Assembly: GCA_031367345.1 (NCBI GenBank)
Contig: JANLPR010000168.1
Span: 1 to 8,029, forward strand
DNA length: 8,029 bases
Direction of reading: 5' to 3'
DNA from: JADKIH01 sp031367345
GTDB lineage: Bacteria; Bacteroidota; Bacteroidia; AKYH767-A; 2013-40CM-41-45
Below are positions 5,586-8,029 of this stretch, piece by piece. Numbering within the stretch: position 1 is the first letter of the stretch; each line of letters starts with the position of its first letter. The notes beneath the pieces are model-generated. The model had not been told where the DNA came from and ran no database searches. It was given only the letters and a program-made list of their open reading frames with translations. Made by a program: the position numbers and the translations under genes.

Positions 5586-8029
5586 ATGAAATCTATTCTA
5601 CTATCTGCAATTCTCCTTTTCTCAATTTTAATCAGTAAGGCCCAAGTAATACCGGAAGACATTGTAACAAGAATTAACAACTCTCAGTACATCTTTGAAG
5701 GGAAAGTATTAAGATCAAATGCGTATTACACCCAAGATCACAGAATGATCTATACTTCTTCAACCATTGATATTTACAAAATATTCAAAGGCAACCTAAC
5801 CTGCGGTACTGTTGAAGTGATAACAAAGGGTGGTTGTGTTGGTGATGTTTGCCTTGATATTTCTCACTCGCTCACGCTTAAGAGGGGCATGTTAGGAATA
5901 TTTTTATGCAATGAATCTACACTTGAGCAATCACTGATCGATTATTACCCGGAGACAAATCCGATAAAGTTAGATTTCCCTTATGATATACAAGGTTACA
6001 TTAAGTATTTTGAAGATGACTTCAACCAAGAAGTTGTTGATTACCAATATTCGTTAGACAGCCTTGCACAAGTTTACAACCTTATTGACCTTTATACTCA
6101 ACTGAACTTTATTGATTGCCATGGAAGTTCTGCATTGGCGGAACGAGAAACCAGAGCACAAGCTAGGTTAGCACATAAACAAAGTGATGATTCAATTCAG
6201 CAATATATAAATGCTCTGAATATTTCCGGTTCTTCAAATACAATTAATACTGCTGACACCAATTTAACCATCTCATTGATAAATCCGCAATTGACTGGTA
6301 CAAATCCGAAATATTTTGAATTTGATATTGCATTCAATGATAATGTATCTGGCGTGTACTTTGCAAATCACTTTCCCAAAATCATATATGACACATTAAC
6401 ATTTGTTCCTAATATTAAAGCAGCTGGAAAAGTCTGGGTTAATAACTCTACATTAATTGCAGATACTACTTCTTACAAGCCTACTATTGTACAGGACTAT
6501 GCACGCAATACTCTAAACGTTTATATAATAAATAAAAACTCAGGAATAAATTTGGTGGACATTCCGTCTTCTCCGACTCCAGTAGTTCACCTAAAACTTG
6601 AAATCAATAATTGCGGTCACTCTGGGTATCTCTTACAATCACTAGGTACACAACCCTACTATTATCCCCACTATAGTATGAATCCAAATTTAGCTTCACC
6701 GCTCCATCAATATGACTCAATAATTAATTCAAGTTACTTATACTTTAGCGGATGCGGTAGTGTTCAGATATTTTCAATCGTACCAACAGTTGTATCAGCC
6801 GGAACAAATGACACTGTAACAGTTTCTGGCTCTCACTTTGGCCAAACTAAGGGAAAGGTATTTCTAAAGGAAGCAGATCAAGGAGGCGCATATTATCTGA
6901 ATCTTGATTCAAGCGATTATACGTCTTGGAATGACTCAATCATACAATTTGTAATGCCGGGTATAGTTGACTCTGCGCAGCAGGTGCTAAATCAAGCATT
7001 TGGAACACCGGGAACAGGGCCATTAAAAGTGCAAACAGCTAGTGGTGATTCCGCCGAAGGCTTTATTAAAGTACGATTCGCATTGACTTCTTCGATTGTA
7101 AACTCTCAGAAATATCCAAATACACCATTTGATTTTTCTGCGTTTAATCGAGGAGGCGTAAAATTCTTATTTGACACTTCATTTACAAACTATCCTCAGA
7201 GGATGAATATTTTTTTAAAAGCTATGCATGAATGGGTTTGTCTTGCAAACATGCATTTTGAAGCAGGTGACACCATAATCGCCGATACCATATCTGCGCT
7301 TACTTTTGACACAATTAGCATTGTTAAATTTGATACTTTGGCTATTGGGACACTTGCACAAACTTATTTATATAGCAAATCAATAGGAAACTGCGGAAGG
7401 TATTACTGGAGACCGTCAATCATTTTTAATTCGCTTTATTCCTCTGCATTCTGGTGTGACACATCTAATTGCGATACAGTTCCAATTGGAAAGCGAGACA
7501 TGTATGCCGTTGCATTACATGAATTAGGGCATGCACATGGAGTGAACCACCAAAATGATCAAACCAAAATTCTGTATTACGCAAGCTTCTTTAGTAATAC
7601 ATCAGTAATTTTACCTCAAAATCGACAAATATACCTTGACGATGATACGCCTGCTGATAGTGCCGCACATAAAGTTATAAATAGAGCATTGGACCCAAAC
7701 ATAGCATCTTGTGTAATCAGTAATTTTGGCGGGCAACCTATTACTCCTATTCACCTTTCTGATTGCGCACACATTCACCGAATAATGAGTTGCAGTTGGA
7801 TCGGAATAAATGAACTAGGAAAATTCGGAGAAATTGAAGTTTACCCTAACCCAGCTAACTCGGAAATAAGCATTAATCTTGGTGAATTAGCAGATGAAGA
7901 AATATCAATAAAAATAATGGATATAACAGGAAAAGAGATAGATGAATCGTCAAAAAGAATAATGAAGGGTGAATCGTCTTTAAATATTGATATTAGCAAC
8001 TTCAATCTCGGCGTTTATTTGATTAAATT
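5586..8029 (+). CDS. Secreted metzincin-like zinc protease with TIG and T9SS sorting domains (3' end outside window)
   Basis: The frame is open for 814 codons to the window edge. A signal peptide covers 1-19 (SKA before Q20). A beta-rich N-terminal domain (about 20-110) reads YIFEGKVL, then IYKIFKGNL, then GGCVGDVCLDISHSLTLKRG, an arrangement seen in other Bacteroidota secreted proteases. A second beta-rich region (about 228-380) has no name I recognise. An IPT/TIG Ig-like domain follows at about 395-498 (FSIVPTVVSAGTNDTVTVSG). The catalytic domain (about 500-745) carries HELGHAHGVNH at 645-655, the full HExxHxxGxxH zinc motif. H645, H649 and H655 are ligands, E646 is the catalytic base, and a probable Met-turn lies at IMS (M734). 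The T9SS type A domain begins EVYPNP at 751-756 and has reached GVYLIK at the window edge, so only a short basic tail is missing. It should be an active exported endopeptidase, matrixin/pappalysin-like. It has its own consensus promoter. Confidence 0.9.
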   Translation, partial: MKSILLSAILLFSILISKAQVIPEDIVTRINNSQYIFEGKVLRSNAYYTQDHRMIYTSSTIDIYKIFKGNLTCGTVEVITKGGCVGDVCLDISHSLTLKRGMLGIFLCNESTLEQSLIDYYPETNPIKLDFPYDIQGYIKYFEDDFNQEVVDYQYSLDSLAQVYNLIDLYTQLNFIDCHGSSALAERETRAQARLAHKQSDDSIQQYINALNISGSSNTINTADTNLTISLINPQLTGTNPKYFEFDIAFNDNVSGVYFANHFPKIIYDTLTFVPNIKAAGKVWVNNSTLIADTTSYKPTIVQDYARNTLNVYIINKNSGINLVDIPSSPTPVVHLKLEINNCGHSGYLLQSLGTQPYYYPHYSMNPNLASPLHQYDSIINSSYLYFSGCGSVQIFSIVPTVVSAGTNDTVTVSGSHFGQTKGKVFLKEADQGGAYYLNLDSSDYTSWNDSIIQFVMPGIVDSAQQVLNQAFGTPGTGPLKVQTASGDSAEGFIKVRFALTSSIVNSQKYPNTPFDFSAFNRGGVKFLFDTSFTNYPQRMNIFLKAMHEWVCLANMHFEAGDTIIADTISALTFDTISIVKFDTLAIGTLAQTYLYSKSIGNCGRYYWRPSIIFNSLYSSAFWCDTSNCDTVPIGKRDMYAVALHELGHAHGVNHQNDQTKILYYASFFSNTSVILPQNRQIYLDDDTPADSAAHKVINRALDPNIASCVISNFGGQPITPIHLSDCAHIHRIMSCSWIGINELGKFGEIEVYPNPANSEISINLGELADEEISIKIMDITGKEIDESSKRIMKGESSLNIDISNFNLGVYLIK

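Noticed and set aside
1..8029. CRISPR array or tandem repeats
   Set aside because: No regularly spaced direct repeats were seen on reading through the window.

Overview
The window looks like a chromosomal accessory region of a member of the Bacteroidota. Two encoded proteins carry a signal peptide and a C-terminal type IX secretion (T9SS type A) sorting domain with a PNP motif. Two good matches to the Bacteroidota promoter (TTTG, about 19 nt, TAnnTTTG) are present. The DNA is AT-rich, and only one gene has a visible Shine-Dalgarno-like sequence.

Layout, left to right. (1) 1-351 is mobile-element debris. The 3' end of a group II intron carries the last codons of its reverse transcriptase/maturase followed by well-formed domains V and VI. 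It abuts a short IS66-type tnpA remnant with an in-frame stop. (2) 352-672 is non-coding, with one inverted repeat. (3) 673-2172, minus strand, is a 499-residue secreted T9SS cargo protein. (4) 2173-2493 is a divergent intergenic region, with a promoter for the next gene. (5) 2494-3252 is a complete calcineurin-like metallophosphoesterase. (6) 3352-5087 is a two-gene operon with a 7-nt overlap: a winged-helix (MarR/AbiEi-like) regulator followed by an AbiEii-like nucleotidyltransferase. It reads as a probable type IV (AbiE-like) toxin-antitoxin or phage-defence module, with a candidate operator palindrome upstream. (7) 5093-5236 is a 47-codon one-helix membrane ORF, probably the amputated start of a CPBP (CAAX protease-like) gene. 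It follows the nucleotidyltransferase by 5 nt and overlaps the start of a small XRE-type HTH gene (5206-5433). (8) 5586 to the window end is a secreted metzincin-type zinc protease with a TIG domain and T9SS signal. It is cut by the window edge a few residues before its expected C-terminus.

The two T9SS cargo genes are not obviously linked in function. The most system-like part is 3253-5433: regulator, nucleotidyltransferase, small membrane ORF and XRE repressor, all on one strand and tightly packed. I see no CRISPR array, rRNA or complete tRNA. All family assignments come from reading motifs by eye; no database search was run.
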